NCBI RefSeq assembly: GCF_027579695.1
Contig: NC_083571.1
Location: 47,082,890-47,146,889 of the forward strand
Direction of reading: 5' to 3'
DNA: 64,000 nucleotides
Source: Neoarius graeffei
Taxonomy: Eukaryota; Chordata; Actinopteri; Siluriformes; Ariidae
In this document: in pieces, positions 12,376-23,753 of the stretch
Numbering within the stretch: the stretch's first letter is position 1
Layout of the letters: every line of letters begins with the position of its first letter
Position numbers and translations under genes: made by a program
The notes under the pieces: generated by a model
What the model saw: only the letters and a program-made list of their open reading frames with translations
What the model was told of the DNA's origin: nothing
Databases searched by the model: none

Positions 12376-13686
12376 ATCTCATCTCATTATCTCTAGCTGC
12401 TTTATCCTGTTCTACAGGGTCGCAGGCAAGCTGGAGCCTATCCCAGCTGACTACGGGCGAAAGGCGGGGTACACCCTGAACAAGTCGCCAGGTCATCACA
12501 GGGCTGATACACAGGCCTTGTCCACACGGCAACGGATTCAGGTGAATCTGATAAAATTGTTTATCGTTTCGGCCTGGCGTCCACACGGCACTGGCGTTTT
12601 GGGTGCCCCAAACGAAATCTTTTGAGAACGGGTTCCAGAGTGGAAAAATCTGGCAACGGCGCCATTGCGAAGTCGTCTGGATGAGTAGAACGGATTTGTT
12701 TACGATGACGTCACAACCACATGACTGTCAGTGCTTCACGCCGGATAGAAGTGTAACGAACTCGATGTGAGTTGTCAACAAATCCTATAACTTGGTTCAT
12801 GAAACGCACTTACAAAATATTTTCACTGTGAATATTTATTGTGTAATGGTGCAAAGTGAGAGAGAGAGAGAGAGAGAGTGAGAGAATAGCCCTTAGGGCA
12901 GAGTCTTTAGTCCAAACACTGCGGAAGCAGTACCAAACCACGCACCACCCGTGCGCTTTCCAAAAACAAAAACAATCCCGCCAGCAAAAATAGGAAAAAA
13001 AAAAAAGGAGCGATCTCACCTCTTCAGATGTTGGTTTAAGTCCGACAATACATTCCTCAAAAAGGGCGTAGAAGAACAAAGTAATCCATCAACGTGTAGC
13101 ATTCAATTTATTCCGGACCATTAAAGAATTCTGGAGGATATCAGAATGTTGGCGTACCGGCTTCCATCTACCCCCGTTCATTCCACTTTCCACGTCTTTC
13201 ATTTTACGCTACTGATTAATAATCAAAACTTTATGTGGCTGATGCTACAGAAGAAGGGGTTTATGCGCATGTATCTACTTCTTCTATTGTTCTGGTGTCT
13301 CCGATGGGACCGTCTTACAGCGCACGTAGAGGTGTGGCATGTGTATTGCATCATTTTCAGCAAGCGTTGCGTTGCCATATGTACCTGATATTTTACTGAT
13401 CCGTTGCCCATGTGGACGCGATATTTAAAAAAAAAATCTCGTTGCCGTGTGGATGTAGCCATAGACAGACAACCATTCACACTCACGGTCAATTTAGAGT
13501 CACCAGTTAACCTAACCTGCATGTCTTTGGACTGTGGGGGAAACCGGAGCACCTGGAGGAAACCCACGCGGACACGGGGAGAACATGCAAACTCCGCACA
13601 GAAAGGCCCTCGTCGGCCACGGGGCTTGAACCCGGACCTTCTTGCTGTGAGGCGACAGTGCTAACCACTACACCACCGTGCCGCTT
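12376..13686 (-). mobile_element. Reverse V-SINE-like SINE split by a MITE
   Basis: The tail half is at 12376-12513 and the head half at 13461-13686, including accactacaccaccgtgcc at the end. The two halves join into a normal SINE when 12514-13460 is removed. The tail is the catctcatctcat type seen in the younger copies. Confidence 0.85.
12514..13460. mobile_element. Non-autonomous DNA transposon (MITE) inside the SINE
   Basis: It is 947 bp with inverted ends sharing gtccacacggcaacg (left ggccttgtccacacggcaac, right complement ggctacatccacacggcaac). Flanking triplets are aca and ata, compatible with a 3-bp target duplication in which one base has since changed. There is no transposase frame. 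A (GA)n run lies near 12860-12878. The 3-bp duplication and GGC ends suggest a PIF/Harbinger-type element. Confidence 0.7.
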
Positions 13687-14021
13687 TTTGCATAGTGTAA
13701 TGGATAAATTTCATTTAAAATCAAAATTATTCAAGATTTGAAGAGAAATCCATATAAGAGTCTGCGTTAAGGCTTGTGCTATGAACGGCTGATAGATGAA
13801 AAATGGTGCATTCAAAAATAAAATCTTAAAAACAGCCATTAAACATAACAGTAAACGTCATTAATACAAATGAGATACGTTAATCAATAAACCTTTTATC
13901 ACCATTATAAAAAAAAAAATCAATCCCATATACAGCAGCAACTATCTGATAAAATTATTAGATTTATGGCACAGTTAATGGAGATGGTACAAAAAATAAA
14001 AAGTTAAGCATTTATACAGCA

Positions 14022-14190
14022 ATGTGGTGTAGTGGTTAGTGCTGTTGCCTCACAGCAAGAAAGTTCTGGGTTTGAACCTCACGGCCGGCGAGGGCCTTTC
14101 TGTGTGGAGTTTGCATATTCTCCCCGTGTCTGTGTGGGTTTCCTCCAGGTGCTCTGGTTTCCTCCACAGTCCAATGACATGCAGATTTGG
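14022..14190 (+). mobile_element. Truncated V-SINE-like head and core
   Basis: It begins aatgtggtgtagtggttagt and stops after the core near atgacatgcag. It then joins a short non-SINE stretch (14200-14276, ggttgtacaagacagtgcat). Confidence 0.7.
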
Positions 14191-14276
14191 TAAAATACCC
14201 AGCTACTGGGGTTGTACAAGACAGTGCATACTTAGTGCCGGTCCCAAGCCCGAATAGATTGGGGACGGTTGCGTCA

Positions 14277-14630
14277 GAGGCAGCACGGTGGTGTAATGGT
14301 TAGCACTGTCACCTCACAGCAAGAAGGTTCTGGGTTCTGTGTGGAGTTTGCATGTTCTCCCCATGTCTGTGTGGGTTTCATCCGGGTGCTCTGGTTTCCC
14401 CCACAGTCCACAGACATGCAGGTTAGGTTAACTGGTGACTCTAAATTGACCGTAGGTGTGAATGTGAGTGTGAATGGTTGTCTGTGTCTATGTGTCAGCC
14501 CTGTGATGACCTGGCGACTTGTCCAGGGTGTACCCCGCCTTTCGCCCGTAGTCAGCTGGGATAGGCTCCAGCTTGCCTGCGACCCTGTAGAACAGGATAA
14601 AGTGACTACAGATAATGAGATGAGATGAGA
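14277..14630 (+). mobile_element. V-SINE-like SINE in the right arm of the inverted duplication
   Basis: It is nearly full length, lacking a short part after box B (ggttctgggttct passes directly to gtgtggagtttgc). It ends in agataatgagatgagatgag at the junction shared with the left arm, so it is the duplicate of the SINE at 12376-13686. Confidence 0.85.
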
Positions 14631-14953
14631 TTTTCAATCAAATAATAGTGGCAATTTGGTGTATTTTACAGTTAAATCAAGTTGCTGGATATTGAAAAAA
14701 AATTATCTGTAAATTAATGCATATTTGATGCAACCTTTGCACTTTTTAAACTAAATTGTGATGCATTTCAACGGATTCACTTATTTTAATATGAGTAACC
14801 ATATAAATAAGCTTATTAGGGTGCAATCGCTGCACGTTTTGGATTTGAACTCATCTCCTTCCGACTAATTGGTGGCTTTAAATTGACCGTAGGTGTGAAT
14901 GTGAATGTTTGTTTGTCAGCCCTGTGATGACCTGGTGATTTGTCCAGGGTGTA

Positions 14954-16399
14954 GGGGAGAGCGGGGTAAGATGAGCCAGGGGGTAAGATGAGCCACCCCC
15001 TGTTTCTAAGAAACAGTAAACAAATGTGACCATGTGACCACATTCAAAGGGGGCCGGGACCATTTACTTACACTTGTGGAGAGGAGCACCACATGTCAAA
15101 CTAAGTGAGGGACATATTTATAAAAATGTGTTTTTGTGCTTTCTAAGTCAATTCCATGTTTGTCCACAGTGAAGATGATTTAGAGAAGACAAAAGTAGAA
15201 TAATATTTAGACACATTAGGGTTAAGTTAGTGGCTTTCTAAGCTATGATATGAATGCTAATAAAAATAATTTTGATTAGCCTAATCCCCTTTATTAGCAT
15301 TTTTCTACAAAATGGTGGCCATGGGGTAAGATGAGCCATTAGATGTGGGGCAAGTTGAGCCACTGGCTCAACTTACCCCATTGGTGGCTGAGCTTACCCA
15401 ATATGGATGACACTTAAGTTTTCACATTTACTGGTCATATATGACAACAACATATATATATATATGACATCAGATGAGGAAGACCAGTTGTTAGATGTGG
15501 GGGATTATGTTGTGGCAAAATACACGGGGAAGAAGAAAGTGCATTTCTTCATTGGCCAGATAATCAAATTGGATGTCTTCGAAATAGAGGCAAGATTTCT
15601 CAAAAGAAGCCGGTCATGCCATGGCTCTGCAAGAAAGCCAACCTTTGTCTTCAAAGAGAAAGATGAGGCTGTCCTGTCAAGACAGGATATTGTGAAAAAA
15701 TTGCCCCGCCCCTTTACTGTTGGGGGGACAGCACGGAGGGAGAGGCAAATGGTGTTCCCTTGCCATTTGAACGCTTGGAACATTGAATAATGATGAAATG
15801 ATTGAATGATTGATGGAATGATTGCTGCATGTTTTAGCAATGTTTTAACCTACTGAAAGAAATAAGATTTTTTTGGCACTGTTCTACTGTTTTAGTAATT
15901 TCTATAATATAGTATATCTCTCATTCCCTCTCTAACCATCCCTCTTTCTATCTATCTACGCATATCTCTCTCTCTATCCATCTATCTATCCCTCCCTATC
16001 TATCCCTATCTATCCCTCGTTCTATCACCTCTCTCTTCATCTCCCCTTCTCTATGCAACGGCCCTATCCCCCACTTGATTGACTTGACTTGATTCATTGA
16101 TTGCATTTCTAATAATAAAAGTTGTTTACTTTGTTAACCTAACATGTTTTGTGTTGGCTCAATTTACCCCACACAGTGGCTCATCTTACCCTGTGCATGA
16201 GGTAAGTTGAGCCACTTGACATTTTTTTTTCAAGAGGTAATATCACTCTAACCATAAGAGCTTATCAATTATGTTTTGCTCAGATAGTAACAGTACACTT
16301 TGAAATTTGGTATGGTGTGTAGACTGGAAGCAAAAATGGCTTTAACATGTAGTTATGATGAAAAATGTAAAAAGTGGCTCATCTTACCCCACTCTCCCC
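14954..16399 (+). mobile_element. pogo-like transposon remnant with TA duplication
   Basis: It is 1446 bp with inverted ends ggggagagcggggtaagatg and complement ggggagagtggggtaagatg, flanked by TA. The motif ggggtaagatgagcc recurs internally in both orientations near 14980, 15325, 15365, 16150 and 16200. A T/C-rich simple tract (tctatctatc) lies at about 15920-16045. Only the C-terminal part of a transposase remains. Confidence 0.75.
15464..15790 (+). pseudogene. C-terminal segment of a pogo-like transposase
   Basis: A 108-residue frame starts MTSDEEDQLLDVGDYVVAKY and ends HLNAWNIE. It has a small beta-rich domain pattern (GDYVVAKYTGKK, FFIGQI, then KLPRPFTVGGTARRERQ). From memory this resembles the tail that follows the DDE domain in some fish pogo/Tigger-type transposases. 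No DDE catalytic domain lies upstream, so it is a deletion derivative. The start codon is only the first Met in frame; in the full gene this would be an internal exon. Confidence 0.55.
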
Positions 16400-16523
16400 T
16401 ACCCCGCGTCTCACCCATAGTCAGCTGGGATAGGCTCCAGCTTGCCTGCGACCCTGCACAGGATAAGTGGTTATGGATAATGGATGGATGGGTTGCATCA
16501 GGAAGGGCATCCTGTGTAAAACC

Positions 16524-17344
16524 CAATGTTGTAGTCGAGTCACTAAACCTCAAGTCTGACTCCAGTCTCAAGTCCCCAGTGTTCAAGTCTGAGTCAAATC
16601 CAAGTCATTAAAGAAAATTTCGAGTTGAGTCCACTGTTGATCCAAGTCGAGTCCAAGAACAAGACTCCAACCGCACCATTTGACGGTGGCTCTTGCTGCC
16701 TTTATGTGAAAGCGTCTCTGCTACTGTGTTGGACTAACGTTACTGCTTGACTGCCCCATTTTAGTGAATAGGCTACAGATAAAAAGCTAGTTCATCACTT
16801 AGCAAGCCCCGCCTACTATCAACAGGGCAAATAACATGAGAGAGGGTTAACACTAGCTAGTTCATCAGTCAGCAAGCAAACCTCACTATCAACAGTGCAA
16901 TGAACATAGCGTGTCACTTTCTTCTCTGGGTGGAGTCTTACCAAATGACGATTGAAGTTCGAGGTTGTCCCCGTCGTCTTCTCGATAGTTCTTCAACATA
17001 TGGAACATATAGCAGTGCATTTTTTTCCCACTGCACGAGAAGTCTGCATAAGCAAAGCGGACAATCCTAGGGGCTTCTCTCCAGGCATTTTGGCCCCATT
17101 AATGTTAATTTGTTCCTGAACATGACGTATAAACAGGTGAATGTGCCTTCTCTTGCATGAAATTAGTATAAAAATTAATGTAGATATAAATATCTTATGG
17201 CAAATTATTATGGCATGTTACAAAAAAAAAAAATCCGAGTCCTCGTCTCCAATTTACGAGTCCAAGTCATCAGTGCTCAAGTCCAAGTCAAGTCACGAGT
17301 CCTTAAAATTAGGGCATGAGTCAGACTCGAGTACTCCAAGCCTG
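16524..17344. mobile_element. hAT-like non-autonomous element with 8-bp duplication
   Basis: Ends are caatgttgtagtcgagtc and, from the right, caggcttggagtactcgagt, flanked by gtaaaacc at 16516-16523 and 17345-17352. The reverse strand near 16930-17080 keeps a BED-type zinc-finger coding segment related to 57093-57431, interrupted by an in-frame stop right after CSIC. It is rich in gagtc/gactc words near both ends, as in hAT subterminal repeats. Confidence 0.8.
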
Positions 17345-17449
17345 GTAAAACCTATACCAAATCTGATATGTGGAGCATAAATTGGATGATCTGCTGTGGC
17401 AAGCCCTAAGGGCAGCAGCTAAAAGAAGAAGAAGATTCATATAACTATT

Positions 17450-19342
17450 GTCTTTTTTCAAAAATGTATTCTGTATGTTAAAAAAAATGCAGCAATATGA
17501 TGTTTATAAATGGAGAAATCAAAATAAAAAAATTCACCATTTTGTGCTGTGCTGCCTGGCTTTAATTAAGGAATGAGTTAATTCATTCATTCATTTTAAT
17601 ATTTCTTTCATTAGCATATGGGAACTGTTAGAAATACCTTGTGAATGTAACTGATTCTGGAGCCATAGTAAATCATCCATTACCCTAGAAACATTCAGGA
17701 TACAAAAAAAAAAATTGCACGTAAAGATAATGATCTATGAAAATTAACATCCCCTCTCCCAAGCATTAATTGAAATCAGGTTATTCAGATTTGGGAGAAT
17801 GGAGACCATTTGTTCGTTCACTTGTCTCTTCCTCACCTCCAGTCATTTTAATGAAATTTGAGTGGGATTAGTACGCAGGTAGATATCTAAATTTGGCAAC
17901 AGTTAAATGACTCTGTCTCTCCATCCCAAAGGCAGAGAAATGATTTATTCACAGTGCATAACTAATTAAGACACACACACACACACATGCAGACACACAA
18001 TGTGTTTGTTCTTCACAGGCTTGCAAGCGAGAAATCGTCATTGTAAGTCACAGAACTGAAGCATGTAATAAACTCTAATAATACTCACTAATCACAACAG
18101 CTTTTACAACGAGGCCCTCTGTAGCCTCGGATTCTTGTTTTTGTCTGACGCTGTGTGACAAGCTGTGCTTTCTGAGATGCTTTTCTGCTCACGTTTGTAA
18201 AGACTGATTACTTGATTATTTAATGTAGTCTTGCTATCAGCTCTGAACCAATCCGGCCATCTCTCATCAATCCTCTCTCATCAACAAGGCGTCTCTGCCT
18301 GTAGAACTGCTGCTTACTGGATGTTTTTTGTTGTTCATGTGATTCTGAGTAAACTCTAGAGACCGTTGTGTATGAAAATCCCAGAAGATCAGCAGTTTGC
18401 AACCCTGTTTGTGATCCATCCTGACCCTGCCCAGGATAAACCAATGAATGAATAAATGAATGGTATAACATGAATAAAACATTTGGTATTGAGTAAGTAA
18501 AACCAAAATGCAACAGCTTATTAAAATCAGTGTTTTTTAGCTTTCGTTTTAAATCCAAGCCTATTACTAAGACCTCAATAATGGGAATCTAGGGAATGGA
18601 ATATCAGTAAGTATTGGGTTTCAGAGCCACCACTTTTGTTCCTCTTGAACACAAATACACGAAAGACCAAACGCCTTTCAAGCCTATTTGACGTTTCCAG
18701 GTCACACCAGGAATGGAGTCTCTTTTGATCGTTGTTCCAAACAGACCGCTGGAAGGGTTCGTTTTCATTTTGTTGCCTCAATTCGTATCAGAACTCCCAG
18801 CTGAAGCGATGTGTGTCTGAGCACTGGAACCCAGGAGATAAACGTGCATAAATTTAGTCTGACATGACTGAGCTGAAATCTCCTCAGTGGGTAGCAGGGT
18901 AACTATTGTCCGGGGCGAAGTGGCCTTAATGATGACCGGAGAGACCTGGGATGTAAATGTGGCAAATGTTTGTCCTAATTTGGTGGGATTTATGTGGCAT
19001 TAAAAATGGGGACAATGTCCCAAAATAATTTTGAATCTTGTCTTTGGTTACTTTTCTGCATGCCTGCATCTCATGATTTTAACGATAATAACCACAACAG
19101 TCTTTTGAGATAACTTTTCTTTTGGCAGTTTAAGCCTCAGTTGTTGGTGAAGTTATGGCACAGACTTTAGTCTCAGTGCCCATCTGTACTCCCAAAAACA
19201 ACTGGCACAGTGAATACCCCTGTTGCATAATGCATAATAGTAACAAAGCACATCCTTTCAACAGTTTAATAATTTAATAGTTTAATTATGTATAAGCCTG
19301 CTATCTGGTGTCACTGATAACATGTCCCATTATCCAGTGTCG
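17450..19342. other. Intergenic stretch with small repeat remnants
   Basis: An R1-family fragment lies at about 18310-18405, followed by an old SINE tail (tgaccctgcccaggataaac, then an aatgaatga run) to about 18465. An (AC)n run lies near 17972. I see no exon. Confidence 0.45.
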
Positions 19343-21620
19343 TCCCCCCCTCAGTGTTGTTTCATTGTTCCAGTGTTGCTTTAGTGTTGCTTCAGTGCTG
19401 CATCATTGTCGTTTTAGTGGTGTTGCCATGTTATTTTAGTGGGTTTTCTTAGGTAGTTTTGGTGTTATTTCAGTGTTGTTTTAGTGTTGTTTCAGTGTTG
19501 CTTTCGTGTTGTTTTAATGTTGTTTTAGTGGTGTTTCAGGGTTGTTTTGGTGTTCCTTTAGTGTTTTAGTGTTGCTTCAGTATTGCATCATTGTTGTTAC
19601 CTCACCCACGACAGAGTCAGCACGGCAAGGTATTGTAATCAGTTTGGTTTATTGGTTTGCGTGTGTGTCAGTCTTAACAATCTAGCGTCTAGACGGTTGC
19701 ACCATCTCATCTCATCTCATTATCTTGACTTCAAATTTTCAGGGTAGGTGGGCAATGGTCCATAGATTACCTGATTAAATTTTGGGAGTAATCGGGTCAA
19801 GGTGAAGGTCAAGGTACAGGAAAGGTCAACCTTTCGGTCAAAATAAATTTTCCATTATAACTCAAAAACTGTTGCCGATAGACAGATGTTTACTATTATG
19901 AGCATATAGGAAGTCCCATATGGCCTTTCATTTGGCACCATGATCTTTGACCTTGAGTGACCCTGAAAGGTCAAACTTTAGTGTTGTTCAAGGTCACGGA
20001 TTTACAGAGGGCTGTAACTTGAAAACAGTTGATGGTAGACAGATATTTACCATTATCAACTTGTAGGAAGTGCCATATGGCCTTTCATTTGGCACCCTGA
20101 CCTTTGACCTTGAATGACTTTGAAATGTCAAACTCAAGGTCATGGATTTTCATAGGACTATAACCTGACAGCTGATGATTGAGAAATATTACCATTATCA
20201 ACATATAGATATAAAATAAGTGCTGCCGGGTGAGGTTTGTTTTGCCTGGCAACACTTGTTTTAGTGGTGTTTTAGTGTTGTTTCAGTATTGTTTTGGTGT
20301 TTTCGTGTTGTTTCAGTGCTGCTTTGGTGTTGCTTCCATGCTGCGTCATTGTTGCTTTAGTGCTGCATCATTGTTTGTGTTGCTTCAGTGTTGTTTCAGT
20401 GTTGCTTTCGTGTTGTTTCAGTGTTGCTTTAGTGTTGCTTCAGTGTTGCTTTTGTAGTGTTTCAGTGTTGCTTTTGTAGTGTTTCAGTGTTGCTTTTGTA
20501 GTGTTTCAGTGTTGTTTCAGTGTTGCTTTAGTGTTGTTTCAGTGTTGCTTTAGTAGTGTTTCAGTGTTGCTTTAGCGTTGTTTCAGGGCTGCTTCATTGT
20601 TGCTTTAGTGTTGTTTCAGTGTTGCTTCAGTGTTGCTTTTGTAGTGTTTCAGTGTTGCTTTAGTGTTGTTTCAGTGTTGCTTTAGTGTTGTTTCAGTGTT
20701 GTTTCATTGTTGCTTTAGTGTTGCTTTAGTGTTGTTTCAGTGTTGTTTCGGTGTTGCTTCAGTGTTGCTTTAGTAGTGTTTCAGTGTTGCTTCAGGGCTG
20801 CTTTAATGTTGTTTCAGTGTTGCTTTAATGTTGTTTCAGTGTTCCTTCAGTGTTGCTTTAGTGTTGTTTCAGTGTTGCTTTAATGTTGTTTCAGTGTTCC
20901 TTCAGTGTTGCTTTAGTGTTGTTTTAGTGTTGTTTCAGTGTTGCTTTAATGTTGTTTCAGTGTTCCTTCAGTGTTGCTTTAGTGTTGTTTCAGTGTTGCT
21001 TTAGTAGTGTTTCAGTGTTGTTTTAGTGTTGCTTCAGTGTTGCTGTAATGTTGTTTCAGTGTTGCTTTAGTGTTGCTTCAGGGCTGCTTCATTGTTACTT
21101 CAGTGTTGCTTTAGTGTTGTTTCAGTGTTGCTTTAATGTTGTTTCAGTGTTGCTTTAGTGTTGCTTCGGTGTTACTTTAGTGTTGCTTCGGTGTTACTTT
21201 AGTGTTGTTTCAGTGTTGCTTTAGTGTTGCTTCAGGACAGCTTCAGGGCTGCTTCATTATTTTAGTAGTGTTTTGCTGTTTCTTTAGTGGTGTTTCAGTG
21301 TTGCTCTAGTGTTGGTTTAGCTGTTGTTTCAGTGTTGTTTTATTGTTGCTTTAGCGTTGCTTCAGGGTGGCTTCATTGTTGTTTTTAGTGGTGTTTTGGT
21401 GTTGTTTCACTCTTGCTTCAGTCTTGCATCAGTGCTAATTTAGTGTTTTTTCAGTGTCCCTTCATTTCTAGTTTAGTGTTGCTTCATTGTGGTCTCGGTG
21501 TTGCGTCAGTGTTATTTTTTCTGGTGATTCACCATTGCTCCTGTGGTGTATTTTTTTTCCCATTGCTGCTTCACTGTCATTTTGGTGATGCTTCATTATT
21601 GTTTTGTATTGCTTCTGTCA
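19343..21620. repeat. Long minisatellite of 11-bp units
   Basis: Units of the forms ttgctttagtg and ttgtttcagtg, often alternating as a 22-bp higher-order unit, repeat for about 1.6 kb in total (roughly 140 copies by length). The edges are degenerate. A foreign stretch at about 19597-20255 interrupts the array near its left side. The open frames across it (strings such as CCFSVAS) are translations of the repeat and not genes. Confidence 0.9.
19597..20255. mobile_element. Insertion in the 11-bp array, unclassified element
   Basis: The ends contain cctcaccc at left and gggtgagg at right. The interior has repeated tcaaggtcaag-like words and two related blocks with atatggcctttcatttggca near 19920 and 20080. 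A short SINE-tail-like piece (catctcatctcat) lies near 19703. No coding frame; probably a MITE, but the ends are not precise. Confidence 0.5.
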
Positions 21621-21989
21621 TACTAGATTTTTACTAGATATGAGAGTCCTCTTTTAAGTCCGCATTAACTTTTTTTGTTTTTACCAGTTTGAGTTTGCTA
21701 GTCTTGAAAATGATGTAGGAAGCCATGAAATAAAATATACGCATGCTTTCAGGCACGGTCAAGGACCATCCTTTTCCTCACAGACTTTAAGATACAAGTG
21801 AAAAATGTCATTCAGCAAAGCAATTTTTAGCTTTTGTAAAAGACAACACTGATTTAGTAAAATCTCAAATAAAATTCTTGATTGTATACATTTTTAGAGG
21901 GCTTTCAAAACTACTAGCTGATGTTTTGATTGATTTATAAAGAATAATTTCAAAAATCTTTAAATTAGGTTTGTATATGTTGCAGTAGG

Positions 21990-22359
21990 GGCGGCACGGT
22001 GGTGTAGTGGTTAGCGCTGTCGCCTCACAGCAAGAAGGTCCTGGGTTCGAGCCCCGGGGCCGGCGAGGGCCCTTCTGTGTGGAGTTTGCATGTTCTCCCC
22101 GTGTCCGCGTGGGTTTCCTCCGGGTGCTCCGGTTTCCCCCACAGTCCAAAGACATGCAGGTTAGGTTAACTGGTGACTCTAAATTGACCGTAGGTGTGAG
22201 TGTGAATGGTTGTCTGTGTCTATGTGTCAGCCCTGTGATGACCTGGCGACTTGTCCAGGGTGTACCCCGCCTTTCGCCCGTAGTCAGCTGGGATAGGCTC
22301 CAGCTTGCCTGCGACCCTGTAGAAGGATAAAGCGGCTAGAGATAATGAGATGAGATGAG
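21990..22359 (+). mobile_element. Young V-SINE-like SINE, perfect 13-bp duplication
   Basis: It is full length with intact boxes A and B. The target duplication atgttgcagtagg is exact at 21977-21989 and 22360-22372. The gagatgagatgag tail and few differences from the copies at 48444, 51631 and 54913 point to recent amplification. Confidence 0.9.
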
Positions 22360-22449
22360 ATGTTGCAGTAGGAAGTTCAGATTTGAAAGCGATCCACCTG
22401 ATTACAGTATTTTAAGATCCTGATGCTTAATTTTGAGAAATGTTCTTTT

Positions 22450-22660
22450 TATTCAATTCAATTCAATACAGTTTTATAAAGCACTTTTTAACAATGGACA
22501 TTGTCACAAAGCAGCTTTACAGAAATCCGAATATAAATTGAAATTGAAATTTTAAATTTATTTTTAATGAGCACGCTAGACGCTAGAGTGGCGAGGAAAA
22601 ACTCCCTTGAGATAACATGAGGAAGAAACCTCGAGTGAAACCAAACTTTCCTGTAATGTT
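22450..22660. repeat. Dispersed fish repeat fragment with attcaattcaat start
   Basis: Contains ttataaagcactttttaaca, gcagctttacagaaatcc and gaggaaaaactcccttgaga in the order seen in a very common teleost interspersed repeat. It is non-coding; the class is uncertain. Confidence 0.5.
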
Positions 22661-22689
22661 CTTCGGTTGTATTAATTTGCACATGCAGC

Positions 22690-23223
22690 ACATGTTTTAA
22701 AATGGCTTTCGATACTGTATTGGTAGATCACAATGCAGGTGTTAGCTGCATACAGCTGCATATCCTTTATATTTTGTGCCCTTTGGTCAAAACATTGTGT
22801 TCATTAAGCCAAACTTGATAAAATGGGTGTGTTCATTTGCTTAGTTGGTTCTTCATACGTAGAATTTCTTAACACCTTTTTGCAGGTGTCCTTAAGCTTG
22901 CACGTTTAAAGACTGTACGTGAAAACATTTAGTAAACAAAATCCAACAAATCATAGCCTTTGTGCAGTGTTAATTGGTTTTCTGTCATAACTTACCAAGT
23001 TCATATGCTGTAGAATTTACTCAGACACTTAGTTCCCTGTGGGCACAGTCTGTGTGGCAGGATATTGGAGTTATTCTGTGTGCATGTGTGTGTGATCTGT
23101 CTCATGTGGGCTATGGCACTGAAGTAAGTAGGCAAAAGTCAACCAAACCAGAGAGCCAGAGAAAAAAGCAATAAAGGGTGTCACATCTGTCAGAGTGCCT
23201 ACTGTTTCCCGCCCATATGCCCC

Positions 23224-23254
<31 letters not shown>

Positions 23255-23723
23255 ATAATCCTCCAGTGTCTCAGAAAACACGAAAGTGACCCAATTAAGC
23301 TCAGGCAGAGAGTGAAACACAAAAGAGAGAATGAAATCAGGTGTGACTCAGATCCACAAGGACCGGTGCTGAAAGTCAACTCCACAAGCCTAATGTTTTT
23401 ACCTTTACTCGTCAAGACTAATGAGATGTGTCGAGCCACAGATTTGAAACCTGTGGATTCGAAACCTTGAACTCCATCCTTTCTTGCCCGTGTGGCTGAT
23501 TTATTATTAGACCATTACTGGGAGATAATTCTTCTTTCAGACCCGGGAGTCACCGCAAAGATCACTGCGGGAAGGCAATAACAGAAATAGCAAGGCGTTT
23601 GTAGAGACATGTCTCTGGAGCTCTACAAACAATGACAGCGTGTGAGATTGTGAATGTGGCAGACAGTGGGACATAGGCAGCCTCGGATGAAGACAGGAAG
23701 AACTTTTGTGGTGTGTGGGCATC
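22690..23723. other. Sequence upstream of the kcnip2 membrane-type first exon
   Basis: Holds a C run followed by (CA)n at 23221-23256. The stretch between it and 23723 should contain a promoter and 5' UTR for the downstream exon if that exon starts a transcript. I see no convincing TATA box. Confidence 0.4.
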
Positions 23724-23753
23724 ATGTTGGTGTTCTTCAAAGAAGAGTGGGAG

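Larger units (their letters stand above)
12143..14863. repeat. Inverted duplication flanking a spacer
   Basis: The non-SINE sequence 12143-12374 recurs as its reverse complement at about 14631-14863 with few differences. Both arms continue inward into a SINE joined at the same point (tttgattgaaaatctcatc and its complement). The arms are therefore about 0.6 kb once a later MITE in the left arm is discounted. The spacer is about 0.6 kb (13687-14276). Confidence 0.85.
14868..17447 (+). mobile_element. V-SINE-like sequence broken by two DNA transposons
   Basis: SINE pieces lie at 14868-14953, 16400-16523 and 17345-17447. The first joins the second across a TA, and the second joins the third across an 8-bp duplication. 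The last piece carries gatctgctgtggcaagccc and an agaagaagaag tail, like DANA-type SINE 3' ends. The atggatgg stretch between the second and third pieces may mean two adjacent SINE tails rather than one SINE. Confidence 0.75.

Noticed and set aside
15920-16045. Possible regulatory pyrimidine tract inside the pogo-like element
   Set aside because: It is ordinary (TCTA)/(CCCT) simple sequence; no function can be supported.
20230-20479. Open frames rich in Cys, Phe, Val and Ser upstream of kcnip2
   Set aside because: They are translations of the 11-bp tandem repeat in several frames and have no independent coding evidence.
20256-21400. CRISPR-like array of short repeats
   Set aside because: The units are contiguous, degenerate and without unique spacers, in a vertebrate genome; it is a minisatellite.
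21990-22065. tRNA gene suggested by box A and box B
   Set aside because: The promoter boxes belong to the SINE head. The sequence does not fold as a functional tRNA by eye and recurs in every SINE copy.
22007-22330. Repeated protein-like frames such as FCVEFACSPRVRVGFLRVLRFP seen at many places
   Set aside because: They are the V-SINE-like core read in an open frame; the same frame appears on both strands wherever the SINE lies.
23071-23439. Reverse open frame of 122 residues with a poly-Gly stretch
   Set aside because: It crosses the C run and (CA)n tract, and has no homology that I recognise and no splice context.
23706-23753. Upstream extension of the kcnip2 first exon to 23706
   Set aside because: The first codon there is TTG, not ATG. 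ATG 23724 remains possible, but ATG 23754 fits the short N-terminal form better.
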